33,991 bases of DNA from Cloacibacterium sp. (GTDB lineage: Bacteria > Bacteroidota > Bacteroidia > Flavobacteriales > Weeksellaceae), in the NCBI GenBank assembly GCA_017995195.1, contig JAGOJI010000013.1, forward strand, positions 1-33,991. Reading direction: 5' to 3'. Made by a program: the position numbers and the translations under genes. Positions 5,129 through 13,735 of this stretch are shown in pieces (position 1 is the stretch's first letter; every line of letters begins with the position of its first letter). The notes under the pieces are model-generated. The model saw nothing but the letters and a program-made list of their open reading frames with translations. It had not been told where the DNA came from and did no database searches.

Positions 5129-7360
5129 ATGAAAAAAATATTTTCTCGCAAATCTCCCCTTTCCTTCGGAGAGGGGTCGGGGGTGAGGATTAAACAACAC
5201 GACATCAAAGATTGCGGAGCTGCTTGTTTGGCTTCCGTTTCTGCACATTATGGACTTAAAATTCCTATTGCAAAAATCCGACAAATCTGTCATACAGATA
5301 AAAGAGGAACCAATGTTCTAGGCATGGTACAAGGATTGGAAGCATTAGGTTTTAATGCAAAAGGTGTAAAAGGTGGCGCAGATGCTTTGCCAGAAATTCC
5401 GCTTCCTGCTATTGCACACGTGGTTGTAAAAGAGCAATTGCACCACTTTGTGGTCATTTATAAAGTTTGGCAAGACAAAAAGTCCCTCTCCAAAGGAGAA
5501 GGATTTAGGGTGAGGATAATGGATCCCGCCTTTGGAAAAATAGAGGAATATACCATAGAAGAATTTTCAAAAATTTGGACAGGTGTTCTTATTCTTTTAG
5601 AACCTAATGAGTATTTTGAGCAAAAAGACGAAAGCACCAGTATTTACAGTAGATTTTGGAATTTAGTACAACCTCATAAAAGTATTCTCGTGCAAGCATT
5701 GATAGGTGCTGTGGTTTACACTGTTTTAGGGCTATCAACTTCTATTTATATTCAGAAAATTACCGATTATGTTTTGATAGACGGAAACCGCAGACTTTTG
5801 AATTTGCTTTCCGTAGGAATGATTGTTATTCTCTTGTTCCAAATTTTTATAGGATATATGAAATCTGTTTTGGTCTTACAAACAGGGCAGAAAATGGATA
5901 AACATTTGATATTGGGCTATTATAAACATCTACTCAAACTTCCACAGCGTTTTTTTGACACCATGAAAGTGGGAGAAATTATCTCCAGAGTAAATGATGC
6001 TGTAAAAATAAGAACGTTTATCAATGATGTTTCTATACAGATTTTTGTAAACATTTTTATCATTATCTTCTCTTTTGCATTAATGTTTACCTATTATTGG
6101 AAACTGGCACTCATTACGGCTTTGGTAATCCCATTCTACTTGCTGGTTTATTTCATCACCAATAAACTCAACAAAAAAGTAGAGAGAAAACTGATGGAAG
6201 AAAGTGCAGAATTAGAGAGTCATTTGGTAGAATCTCTTAATTCTGTAAGAACCATTAAGCAATTCGGCGTAGAAACTTTTGCCAATAATAAAACTGATAA
6301 TCGTTTTTCTAACCTGTTAAAGACCATTTACAAGTCTGTTATTAATGCTTTATTCTCGGGAAATTCTTCTGAGTTTTTATCTAGAATTTTCACCATTGTT
6401 CTACTGTGGGCTGGTGCAGGCTATGTAATTGACAGAGAAATTACTCCAGGAGAGTTACTGTCTTTTTACGCTTTAATTGGTTATTTCACTGGTCCTGTTT
6501 CCCAATTAATAGGTATGAATAAAACCATACAAAATGCACTCATTGCTGCCGATAGACTTTTTGAAATCATGGATTTGGAAAGAGAAGAAACTACCGAAAA
6601 AATAGAATTGACGGCAGAAAGCATCGGGAATATTCAGTTTAAGGACATGTTTTTCAGTTACGGAAGCAGAGTAGATGTTTTTGAAGGTTTTAATTGTGAA
6701 ATAGAAAAAGGTAAAACCACCGCTATTGTAGGAGAAAGTGGAAGCGGAAAAACTACGTTGGCTTCTTTAGTTCAAAATCTTTATCCTCTGAAAAGTGGAA
6801 AAATTATGATTGGGGATTATGACATCAATTATATTTCTAATTTCTCATTGAGGAATGTAGTTTCCGTGGTTCCGCAACAAATTGACTTGTTTTCAGGAAA
6901 TGTGGTAGAAAATATTGCTCTTGGAGAAGATCTTCCTGATATTCAAAGAATCATAGACATTACTAAAAAACTGGGAATTTTAGAGTTTATAGAAAAATTG
7001 CCGAATGGTTTTCAAACCTATCTTGGTGAAAATGGCTCGCAACTTTCGGGCGGACAAAAACAACGCATCGCCATTGCGAGAGCCTTGTACAAAAACCCGG
7101 AAATTCTTATTTTAGACGAGGCCACCTCATCTCTGGACACAGAAGCCGAACAAATTATTCAGAAGACTTTAAATGAATTAAAATCTCAAGGAAAAACAAT
7201 GATTGTAATTGCTCACCGATTAAGCACTATTGCTACTGCCGATAAAATATTGGTAATGAAAGACGGAAAAATTATAGAACAAGGAAATCATAAAGAGTTA
7301 CTTATGGTAGATTCGGTTTATAAATCTATGTGGGAAAAGCAAATAATTTCTCTTAATTAG
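5129..7360 (+). CDS. Peptidase-containing ABC transporter (C39 domain), bacteriocin exporter
   Basis: A 743-aa transporter that cuts the leader after Gly-Gly and exports the peptide. The N-terminal C39 peptidase has Q23-H-D-I-K-D-C29-G-A-A-C, with Cys29 as nucleophile, His106 in L-H-H-F-V-V, and Asp132 in M-D-P-A-F-G. A six-helix ABC membrane domain follows (about 185-470). The ATPase has Walker A at 535-543 (G-E-S-G-S-G-K-T-T), signature L-S-G-G-Q at 639, Walker B D663-E664 and H-loop His696. Two palindromic DNA repeats are read in frame, giving S-P-L-S-F-G-E-G-S-G-V-R-I (residues 9-21) and K-S-L-S-K-G-E-G-F-R-V-R-I (118-130). They lie before the Cys box and between catalytic His and Asp. 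All key residues remain, so the protein is probably active. Confidence 0.95.
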   Translation: MKKIFSRKSPLSFGEGSGVRIKQHDIKDCGAACLASVSAHYGLKIPIAKIRQICHTDKRGTNVLGMVQGLEALGFNAKGVKGGADALPEIPLPAIAHVVVKEQLHHFVVIYKVWQDKKSLSKGEGFRVRIMDPAFGKIEEYTIEEFSKIWTGVLILLEPNEYFEQKDESTSIYSRFWNLVQPHKSILVQALIGAVVYTVLGLSTSIYIQKITDYVLIDGNRRLLNLLSVGMIVILLFQIFIGYMKSVLVLQTGQKMDKHLILGYYKHLLKLPQRFFDTMKVGEIISRVNDAVKIRTFINDVSIQIFVNIFIIIFSFALMFTYYWKLALITALVIPFYLLVYFITNKLNKKVERKLMEESAELESHLVESLNSVRTIKQFGVETFANNKTDNRFSNLLKTIYKSVINALFSGNSSEFLSRIFTIVLLWAGAGYVIDREITPGELLSFYALIGYFTGPVSQLIGMNKTIQNALIAADRLFEIMDLEREETTEKIELTAESIGNIQFKDMFFSYGSRVDVFEGFNCEIEKGKTTAIVGESGSGKTTLASLVQNLYPLKSGKIMIGDYDINYISNFSLRNVVSVVPQQIDLFSGNVVENIALGEDLPDIQRIIDITKKLGILEFIEKLPNGFQTYLGENGSQLSGGQKQRIAIARALYKNPEILILDEATSSLDTEAEQIIQKTLNELKSQGKTMIVIAHRLSTIATADKILVMKDGKIIEQGNHKELLMVDSVYKSMWEKQIISLN
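5154..5189 (+). repeat. In-frame palindromic repeat, copy 1, in C39 domain
   Basis: A GC-rich hairpin unit (CCCCT...TCC-TTC-GGA...AGGGG) followed by a GGGTGAGG tail, read as S-P-L-S-F-G-E-G-S-G-V-R. It inserts about 12 residues between the start and the Q-H-D-I-K-D-C-G box. It shares its tail and reading phase with copy 2 at 5482-5516. Confidence 0.8.
5482..5516 (+). repeat. In-frame palindromic repeat, copy 2, in C39 domain
   Basis: Same unit as copy 1 (TCCCTCTCC-AAA-GGAGAAGG, tail GGGTGAGG), read in the same phase as K-S-L-S-K-G-E-G-F-R-V-R. It sits between catalytic His106 and Asp132, where C39 domains usually have only a short beta turn. Confidence 0.8.
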
Positions 7361-7409
7361 TGTAACAAAAAACAACAACCCTCGTCTAATTAAGAAAACT
7401 TTTCTCACA

Positions 7410-8762
7410 ATGAAAAAAATATTTTCAATAGTTTTTATTTCCTTTTTTATTTTTTCCTTTTCGCAAAAAAAATGGAGCTTGCAAGAGTGTGTAGATTATG
7501 CCGTGAAAAACAATTTACAAGTAATTAGTAATCAATACAATGCAGAGGTTCAATCTAAAAATTTAGAAATTTCCAAAAAAGAATACTTGCCAAGTGTTTC
7601 AGCGAGTATTGGCAATAGTGCGAGCTTCGGAGAAAGGCAGGACAATGTGGGTAGGGCATTGAGAACCGATGCTTTTAATAATAATACGAGCATAGGAGCC
7701 AATGTTCAGGTATATAATGGTGGAAGAATCAAAAAAAATATAGAAAAATCTCAATTTGATTTAGAAGCCTCTCAATATGATTTAGAAAATATCAAGAATA
7801 ATATTTCGCTACAAATTGCCCAGCAATATCTGCAAGTTCTTCTTAATAAAGAGGTAGCAAAAATAGCAGAAAGTGCCGTAGAAAATGCAGAAAAAATCTA
7901 CAAAAGGGCTAAAATAACCACAGAAGTTGGCACAACACCTATGACGGTATTGGCAGAATCACAAGCCAATTTATCTCGGGAAAAACAAAGATGGCAATCT
8001 GCAAAAATAGATATAGAAAGAGCCCGCTTCAATTTGGCAATGCTGCTTCAACTTGGAGATTATAAAAATTTTGATGTACAAGATGTTCCGCTTCCGCAAC
8101 TGTTAGAAGGTCCGGAGTCTTCTACCGACACTATTTTGGAAACTGCCTACGCCAATCAGCCTCAAATAAAAGCCGCAGAAATCCGAATAAAATCTGCCCA
8201 AAAACAAACCGAAATATCCAAAACAGGGTTTCTTCCTACGGTAACAGCAAGTGCGGGAATAGGTAGTTTTTATTATAATTCGCTTGTCACCAACAATACA
8301 GGTTTTGATATTACAACCAACACCTACATCAAGGAAAAAGGGCTTTTGCAACAGTATAAAGACAATTTTGGACAGCAATTGGGGCTCAATGTGAATATCC
8401 CAATTTTCAACAAAGGAATTACTAAGTTGCAAGTAGAACAGACCAAAATTAATGAAAGTATTGCCACCAACACACTCAACCAACAAAAACAAGAGTTGAG
8501 ACAAAGTATTCAGAAAGCCTATTTTGATGCTAATGCTAATTATCAAAACTATCTTGCGGCTTTAGAAACAGAAAAAAGCACCCAATTGGCTCTTAATTTT
8601 GCCGAAAAAAGCTACGAAGCGGGCAGAACTACCATTTATGATTTGAACATTGCAAGAAATAACTATGTAAATGCACAAGGTTCTGTTTCGCAAGCAAAAT
8701 ACAATTATATTTTTAGCATGAAATTGCTTAATTTCTATGCAGGAATCCCTTTGAGCCTGTAA
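7410..8762 (+). CDS. TolC-like outer-membrane efflux protein
   Basis: A 450-aa protein with a signal peptide (M-K-K-I-F-S-I-V-F-I...F-S-F-S-Q, about 1-19) and two OEP repeats of long Ala/Gln/Glu-rich helices (for example V-A-K-I-A-E-S-A-V-E-N-A-E-K and R-Q-S-I-Q-K-A-Y-F-D-A-N-A-N-Y). The opening W-S-L-Q-E-C-V-D-Y-A is typical of Bacteroidota TolC relatives. It forms the outer-membrane channel that docks with the HlyD adaptor. It starts 49 nt after the transporter and is probably co-transcribed with it. Together the three genes make a complete type 1-like export path for the GG peptides. Confidence 0.94.
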   Translation: MKKIFSIVFISFFIFSFSQKKWSLQECVDYAVKNNLQVISNQYNAEVQSKNLEISKKEYLPSVSASIGNSASFGERQDNVGRALRTDAFNNNTSIGANVQVYNGGRIKKNIEKSQFDLEASQYDLENIKNNISLQIAQQYLQVLLNKEVAKIAESAVENAEKIYKRAKITTEVGTTPMTVLAESQANLSREKQRWQSAKIDIERARFNLAMLLQLGDYKNFDVQDVPLPQLLEGPESSTDTILETAYANQPQIKAAEIRIKSAQKQTEISKTGFLPTVTASAGIGSFYYNSLVTNNTGFDITTNTYIKEKGLLQQYKDNFGQQLGLNVNIPIFNKGITKLQVEQTKINESIATNTLNQQKQELRQSIQKAYFDANANYQNYLAALETEKSTQLALNFAEKSYEAGRTTIYDLNIARNNYVNAQGSVSQAKYNYIFSMKLLNFYAGIPLSL

Positions 8763-8780
8763 AAAAAAGAAATCAATAAA

Positions 8781-9233
8781 ATGAATGGTAAAATCAAATT
8801 AAAGCTCAATAGAAAATCTTCGATTAAAGGCAATCGTTATGAGGTTTTTATAGATGGACATTTCATAGGAAGTGTAGATGATAGAAATCCTAAAATTGAC
8901 CATATCACCAATCTTGGAAACCATAAAATTTTGGTAAAAACCGAAGATTTCGAGAAAGAATATCATTTTACTTTAAGTTCAAGAAAATTGATTTTACCCA
9001 TAGATATAAATGAAAATTATTTTTGGAGTAAACAAAGTGGGCAATTATCTCAACTTTTTAAAGGGATTATAATAGGTTTTTTATTGGTTTATGCTGTTAT
9101 AATTACATTTTTGACATTATCTAAACAAATACATTTTACGTATCCTTTACTTATTCCATTTCTATTATTAATTCTTTCTTTTATCAGTTTATTTTCAGGG
9201 AAAAATCAAAAATTTGAACTGCACTTTAAATAA
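8781..9233 (+). CDS. Unknown 150-aa membrane protein at end of exporter operon
   Basis: Not recognised. The N-terminal 85 residues look like a small beta domain (Y-E-V-F-I-D-G-H-F-I-G-S-V-D...G-N-H-K-I-L-V-K-T), loosely similar to PEGA-like folds. Two membrane helices follow (about 92-112 and 118-140) and a short basic tail. No signal peptide is seen. It begins 18 nt after tolC on the same strand, so it probably belongs to the export operon. It might be an export accessory or another immunity protein; the sequence does not decide. Confidence 0.7.
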   Translation: MNGKIKLKLNRKSSIKGNRYEVFIDGHFIGSVDDRNPKIDHITNLGNHKILVKTEDFEKEYHFTLSSRKLILPIDINENYFWSKQSGQLSQLFKGIIIGFLLVYAVIITFLTLSKQIHFTYPLLIPFLLLILSFISLFSGKNQKFELHFK

Positions 9234-9374
9234 AGGTGTAAATAATTTATAGTATGATTATCATTCTAAACCGAACAAACAATATTAACAACTGATAATC
9301 GGTAATTTACAATTACAAAATTCCTATAATTTATATTATGTTAAATTGTGTGTTTTTGGATTAAAATATTAGCA

Positions 9375-9731
9375 TCATCTTTGGGAAAGAATCTCCTCCC
9401 TCTGTTTTTTAGATAACGATGAAAATACCAAATCATAGGAATGATTGATAAGCTCCAAAAGTAAGTTTCGTTTTAGCCCTTCTGTGTAAATAGTGTTCCA
9501 GTGTTTTTTGCTCATGTGATAACCCGGTATAATTTGCGGATACTGTTCGCGTAATTCTTCGGACCAGTTGGGATCTGTTTTTACATTAAACGCCAAAGGT
9601 TGTTTTTCCAAGGACATCAACAGAAATAATTTTCCACCTACTTTGAAAACCAAAGTTTCCTGATCGAAAGGAAAACCCTCCGTTGCTCCGGCTTTTGATA
9701 GACAGTAATCTCTAACTTCTTCTGCTTGCAT
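9375..9731 (-). CDS. MmcQ/YjbR family protein
   Basis: A 118-aa protein of the MmcQ/YjbR (CyaY-like fold) family. Typical parts are Y-C-L-S-K-A-G-A-T-E-G-F-P-F, F-K-V-G-G-K-L-F-L-L, K-T-D-P and the C-terminal P-G-Y-H-M-S-K-K-H-W-N-T. The family is thought to bind DNA or partner proteins; its exact role is poorly known. The frame opens with GTG 9734 followed by ATG 9731, and I prefer the ATG. It lies a few bases behind the methyltransferase stop, in the same minus-strand run. Confidence 0.85.
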   Translation of the reverse strand: MQAEEVRDYCLSKAGATEGFPFDQETLVFKVGGKLFLLMSLEKQPLAFNVKTDPNWSEELREQYPQIIPGYHMSKKHWNTIYTEGLKRNLLLELINHSYDLVFSSLSKKQREEILSQR

Positions 9732-9735
9732 CACA

Positions 9736-10503
9736 TTAGTTTTTCTTTACAACTGGTAAAATTTCATTTTCCATCAGTCCAAAACGTATTCTTTCTCGTT
9801 GAGAAAATTGTTTGGAATAAAAATTGGCATCTACTTCAAATCCAGTATTCTTTAGCCTTTCGAAATAATCCATTCCGTACCAGCGAACATGGTCATACTG
9901 TCCGAAGTGTTTTTGGCGTTCCTTGGGATCGGTAATGCTAAAATCTTCATAAGATTTTTCTAAAGAATTTTTCATAGGAACCTGAAAAATTCCCCAACCA
10001 CCCTTTCTCATTACTCGGTAAAGTTCCGTCATTGCTTTTGCATCATCTACAATATGCTCCAAAACATGGTTGCAAAAAATAACATCAAAACTTTCGTCCT
10101 CAAAAGGCAAATCCAAAATATCTGCTTTTACATCTACAATTGGTGAAAACAAATCGGCAGAAATATATTCCAGATTTTTCATTTTCTTGAACCTTCGCAA
10201 AAATTCTTGTTCGGGAGCAATGTGTAAAACTTTATAATTTTGGGTGAAAAAATCGGTCTCATTTTGCAGATAAAGCCACATTTGCCGGTGGCGTTCTAAA
10301 CTTAAAGTTCCCGGAGAAAGTGCATTTTCACGTTGTTCCCCATAGCCGTATGGTAAGAATTTTCGGTAAGATTTTCCGTCAATAGGATCTGTGAATTTTT
10401 CGCCTTTAAAGAATAAATAAATTAATGGACGAAGAAAAATGCTTAAATTAATAAGCATAGGTCTTGGAATTTTATTCAGTAAAAATGATGCGATTTTTTT
10501 CAT
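9736..10503 (-). CDS. Class I SAM-dependent methyltransferase
   Basis: A 255-aa protein from ATG 10503 (M-K-K-I-A-S-F-L-L-N), the start that fits the family pattern. An ATG at 10545 would add 14 residues and overlap the map stop by 4 nt, so it stays possible. The Methyltransf_11 core shows V-L-H-I-A-P-E-Q-E (motif I variant), D-I-L-D-L-P-F-E-D-E-S-F-D-V-I-F-C-N-H-V-L-E-H-I, and V-M-R-K-G-G-W-G. The N-terminus has an amphipathic, partly hydrophobic segment. The substrate is unknown. Confidence 0.88.
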   Translation of the reverse strand: MKKIASFLLNKIPRPMLINLSIFLRPLIYLFFKGEKFTDPIDGKSYRKFLPYGYGEQRENALSPGTLSLERHRQMWLYLQNETDFFTQNYKVLHIAPEQEFLRRFKKMKNLEYISADLFSPIVDVKADILDLPFEDESFDVIFCNHVLEHIVDDAKAMTELYRVMRKGGWGIFQVPMKNSLEKSYEDFSITDPKERQKHFGQYDHVRWYGMDYFERLKNTGFEVDANFYSKQFSQRERIRFGLMENEILPVVKKN

Positions 10504-10541
10504 TAATCTCCAGATATTATGCTCTACCCCTTTTAAATCTC

Positions 10542-11351
10542 TCAAAAATCCATTGTAAAAGGAGCTTCTTCGTCACTCACAATCCCCAAGGCTTCATAAA
10601 TATATTTGAAAGTGGAGAGCAAAACAGGTTTTCCTGCTATTACAGCCACATCGTGCTCGAAATGTGCCGATGGTTTATTATCCAGAGAAGTTACCGTCCA
10701 ACCATCATTATGGAATTTTACGGCACCTGTTCCCAGATTTATCATGGGCTCTATTGCCAGTACCAAACCATCTTTTATTACCCTACCACTACCCTTTCTA
10801 CCATAGTTGGGAACTTGTGGATCTTCGTGCATTTCTCTGCCTAAGCCATGCCCAACCAGTTCTTTCACTACGCCATAACCGTGCTTTTCGCAGTAGGTTT
10901 GTATGGCATGGGAAATATCGCCGATTCTCTTCCCGCGAATACACTGTTCAATCCCTTTATAAAGGGATTCTTTGGTGATTTTCAATAGTTTTTTGGTCTC
11001 CGGAGCCACCTCTCCTACTTCGAAAGAATAGGCATGATCTCCGTAGAAACCATTCATATATACACCACAATCTACGGACAAAACATCGCCTTCTTGCAGT
11101 GGTTTTTTGTTGGGAATGCCATGTACAACTTCGGAATTGGGCGAAATACACAGAGTGTTGGGAAAGCCGTACATTCCCAAAAATCCGGGTTTAGCTCCAT
11201 GATCTTTAATAAAATCGTGAGCGAGTTGATCTAAGTGTAAAGTAGTAACTCCCGGTTTTATTTCTTTGGCAATCATACCAAGAGTTTTGGAAACCAACTG
11301 CGAGCTTTCTCGCATCAATCGAATCTCATCAAGAGTTTTAAGTATGATCAT
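10542..11351 (-). CDS. map: Methionine aminopeptidase, type I
   Basis: A 269-aa enzyme that removes initiator Met from new proteins. The five metal ligands are visible: Asp94 (V-D-C-G-V), Asp105 (Y-G-D-H-A), His168 (G-H-G-L-G), Glu201 (I-E-P-M) and Glu232 (H-F-E-H-D). His77 (E-V-V-H-G-I-P) is the conserved substrate-side His. No N-terminal zinc-finger extension, so a plain type Ia enzyme. Peptide deformylase, which acts before it, is at 22348. An array of 8-mer repeats lies 20-59 nt upstream of the start. Confidence 0.96.
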   Translation of the reverse strand: MIILKTLDEIRLMRESSQLVSKTLGMIAKEIKPGVTTLHLDQLAHDFIKDHGAKPGFLGMYGFPNTLCISPNSEVVHGIPNKKPLQEGDVLSVDCGVYMNGFYGDHAYSFEVGEVAPETKKLLKITKESLYKGIEQCIRGKRIGDISHAIQTYCEKHGYGVVKELVGHGLGREMHEDPQVPNYGRKGSGRVIKDGLVLAIEPMINLGTGAVKFHNDGWTVTSLDNKPSAHFEHDVAVIAGKPVLLSTFKYIYEALGIVSDEEAPFTMDF

Positions 11352-11370
11352 CTATATAATAATTTATTGG

Positions 11371-11410
11371 TGTAACAATGTAACAATGTAACAATGTAAC
11401 AATGTAACAA
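11371..11410. repeat. Tandem 8-mer repeat, five copies
   Basis: Five perfect copies of TGTAACAA. A matching inverted sequence, CATTGTTACATT (11448-11459), pairs with 11401-11412, so the region can fold into a hairpin. It lies between the HAD gene stop and the map start on the minus strand. Copy number could change by slippage. Confidence 0.9.
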
Positions 11411-11465
11411 TGCGATTAGAAAATATTGGTACACTGTTAGACTTCTACATTGTTACATTATTTTA

Positions 11466-11897
11466 TTACCAAAAAAGTCCTTTTTTCTTTTCTTTTTTCA
11501 GTTTAGAATATGCCTGAACTTCGCCTCCTGAAATTCCGAACTCTATTCTTTTGGTGACAATTTCATAGACTTCTCCCCAACCCGGAAAGCCGCCTAAGTT
11601 TCGGTCATCAATAAACAAATCGGCATCTAATTTTCTCGATTGGGTGTTACCATCGAAAACTTCGCCTTCAAAACTTGAGTTGATGGCATAAAACTCTATA
11701 CCATTTTTACGACAAAACTCTACAGCTTCATCTAAGGTTTTTCCGTGTCTGTATGTCCAAAGAATCAATCGGTAACCATCTGCCTGTAATCTTTTTAAAG
11801 TTTCAAAAGCGAAAGTCATGGGTTTACCAATGCTGGGATAAGCATCTTCTACTATAGTCCCATCAAAATCTATAGCTAATTTTTTGTTGCTCGTCAT
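11466..11897 (-). CDS. Small HAD-superfamily hydrolase
   Basis: A 143-aa protein. HAD motif I is D10-F-D12-G-T-I (nucleophile Asp10, acid/base Asp12). Motif II lies near L-I-L-W-T-Y-R (Thr), and acidic motif IV is F-I-D-D-R-N. It lacks a cap domain and resembles the small BT0820-like phosphatases of Bacteroidota. The C-terminal tail is basic (K-L-K-K-E-K-K-K-G). It follows gpmI by 35 nt on the same strand. The substrate is unknown. Confidence 0.88.
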   Translation of the reverse strand: MTSNKKLAIDFDGTIVEDAYPSIGKPMTFAFETLKRLQADGYRLILWTYRHGKTLDEAVEFCRKNGIEFYAINSSFEGEVFDGNTQSRKLDADLFIDDRNLGGFPGWGEVYEIVTKRIEFGISGGEVQAYSKLKKEKKKGLFW

Positions 11898-11932
11898 TTT
11901 TTATTCATTTATGAAGTTGCTAAGATATAAAA

Positions 11933-13459
11933 TTATGAAACAATGATATTCCCCGTCATTTTTTCAGGAATTTTTATTCCCATCACATTGAGGATAGAGG
12001 GTGCAATATCTCCTAACTTTCCGGGTTGGAGTTTCCATTCTTTTTCTTTGTCCATCACAATAAAAGGAACCAAATTGGTGGTATGATTGGTATTGGGCGA
12101 TCCATCGGCATTTACCATATAATCTGAATTTCCGTGGTCTGCAAGAATAAATACGGTATAGCCGTTTTCGTAGCCCGCCATAGCTACATCTTTTATACAC
12201 TCGTCTACCACTTCACAGGCTTTTATGGTAGCTTCAAAAACACCGGTATGCCCTACCATATCGGGATTAGCAAAATTAAGACAAATAAAATCTGCAGTTT
12301 GCTTTTGTAATTCGGGAACTATAGCATTTCGAATATCGTATGCCGACATTTCAGGTTTCAAATCGTAGGTTAAAACATCTCTGGGACTGGCACAAAGAAT
12401 TCTTTTTTCTCCCCTGAATTCTGCTTCTCTACCACCGGAAAAGAAAAACGTAACATGAGGATATTTTTCGGTTTCTGCAATGCGAATTTGTGTTTTCCCT
12501 GCTTTTTCTAAGACTTCTCCTAAGGTTTCATCTATATTTTCTTCATCAAAAACCACTTTTATATTGTTGAAACTTTTATCGTAATTCGTCATAGTTACGA
12601 AATACAAATCCATTTTTCTCATTCCAAAATCAGGAAAATCTCTTTGGGAAAGAACCTCTGTAAGTTCTCGTCCCCTATCGGTCCGAAAATTGAAATAAAT
12701 CACCACATCTCCTTCTTTAATGGTGGCAATGGGCTGATTGTCTTTATCGGTAACAACCATAGGTTCTATAAATTCATCAAAAACTCCTTTGGCATAAGAT
12801 TGTTCGATAATTTCGACAGGGTTTTGGGTCTTTATTCCGGTGGCATTTACCAAGTTATCATAGCCTATTTTAATTCTATCCCATCTTTTGTCCCTATCCA
12901 TAGAGAAAAATCTGCCGGTTACAGTAGCTAACTTGCCTGTTGTTTTGTTGATGTATTGTAAAATATCATCTACAAAAAATTTCCCTCTTTTAGGGTCACA
13001 ATCTCTCCCATCGGTAAAAGCATGAACGAATACATTTTTTAGTTCCATTTCTTTGGCTTCCTCCAAAAGTGCTTTTAAGTGGCTGATATGTGAATGAACA
13101 CCTCCGTCTGACAACAAACCGACCAAATGCACATTTTTATTGTTTTCTTTAGCGTAAGTAAAAGCATCTTGAATCACTTTTTCTTTTCCTAAAGTTCCGT
13201 TTTCTACGGCTAAATTCATTCTTGTGAGATTTTGGTATACTACCCTTCCGGCTCCCAGATTCATATGTCCCACTTCGGAGTTGCCTATTTGCCCTGCGGG
13301 CAAGCCTACCTCTAATCCCGATGCCTGCAATGTAGTATGAGGATATAAGTGGTAACAACTATCCATAAAAGGTGTATTGCCTTGTGTAATAGCACAAGAT
13401 TCAGGATTCTGTGTGAGTCCCCAACCGTCTAATATAGCGAGAATAACTTTTTTTGACAT
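11933..13459 (-). CDS. gpmI: 2,3-bisphosphoglycerate-independent phosphoglycerate mutase
   Basis: A 508-aa cytosolic enzyme that interconverts 3- and 2-phosphoglycerate in glycolysis. It has the metal Asp11 (I-L-D-G-W-G), the phospho-acceptor Ser61 in G-N-S-E-V-G-H-M-N, the phosphatase-type D-G-R-D-C-D-P-K-R-G stretch, and the C-terminal metal motif A-D-H-G-N-S-D-Y-M. Length and domain order match the iPGM family. It is the first gene of a minus-strand run with the HAD and map genes. Confidence 0.97.
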   Translation of the reverse strand: MSKKVILAILDGWGLTQNPESCAITQGNTPFMDSCYHLYPHTTLQASGLEVGLPAGQIGNSEVGHMNLGAGRVVYQNLTRMNLAVENGTLGKEKVIQDAFTYAKENNKNVHLVGLLSDGGVHSHISHLKALLEEAKEMELKNVFVHAFTDGRDCDPKRGKFFVDDILQYINKTTGKLATVTGRFFSMDRDKRWDRIKIGYDNLVNATGIKTQNPVEIIEQSYAKGVFDEFIEPMVVTDKDNQPIATIKEGDVVIYFNFRTDRGRELTEVLSQRDFPDFGMRKMDLYFVTMTNYDKSFNNIKVVFDEENIDETLGEVLEKAGKTQIRIAETEKYPHVTFFFSGGREAEFRGEKRILCASPRDVLTYDLKPEMSAYDIRNAIVPELQKQTADFICLNFANPDMVGHTGVFEATIKACEVVDECIKDVAMAGYENGYTVFILADHGNSDYMVNADGSPNTNHTTNLVPFIVMDKEKEWKLQPGKLGDIAPSILNVMGIKIPEKMTGNIIVS

Positions 13460-13705
13460 AACTAATTTTTAGAATGCGAATTTATCGAATTTTGATGAAA
13501 TAAAGCATTAAACATGAAGTTAAGCAGATAAACACATTAAAACATATATCGAAATCTTTATTAATTAATCATAATAGCCGCAAAGATTTTTTTAACATTA
13601 TCATTATACTGTATATAAAAAACGTTCGGTTTTGTAAAACAATTGTTTTTTATGTGCCTTCAGCTGCACCCACCAAAAGAAGAGAGCGTTTTAGACTAAT
13701 TTTCG

Positions 13706-13713
13706 TAAATTTG
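13706..13713 (+). promoter_or_regulatory. TAAATTTG promoter element before murB
   Basis: Matches the flavobacterial TAnnTTTG -7 element and lies 22 nt before the murB ATG. The rest of the 276-nt gap (13460-13735) shows no gene. Confidence 0.55.
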
Positions 13714-13735
13714 TGGAAAATAATTTTTCTTGTTA

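Noticed and set aside
11371-11410. Repeat array as a CRISPR
   Set aside because: Units are 8 nt, directly adjacent, with no spacers and no cas genes.
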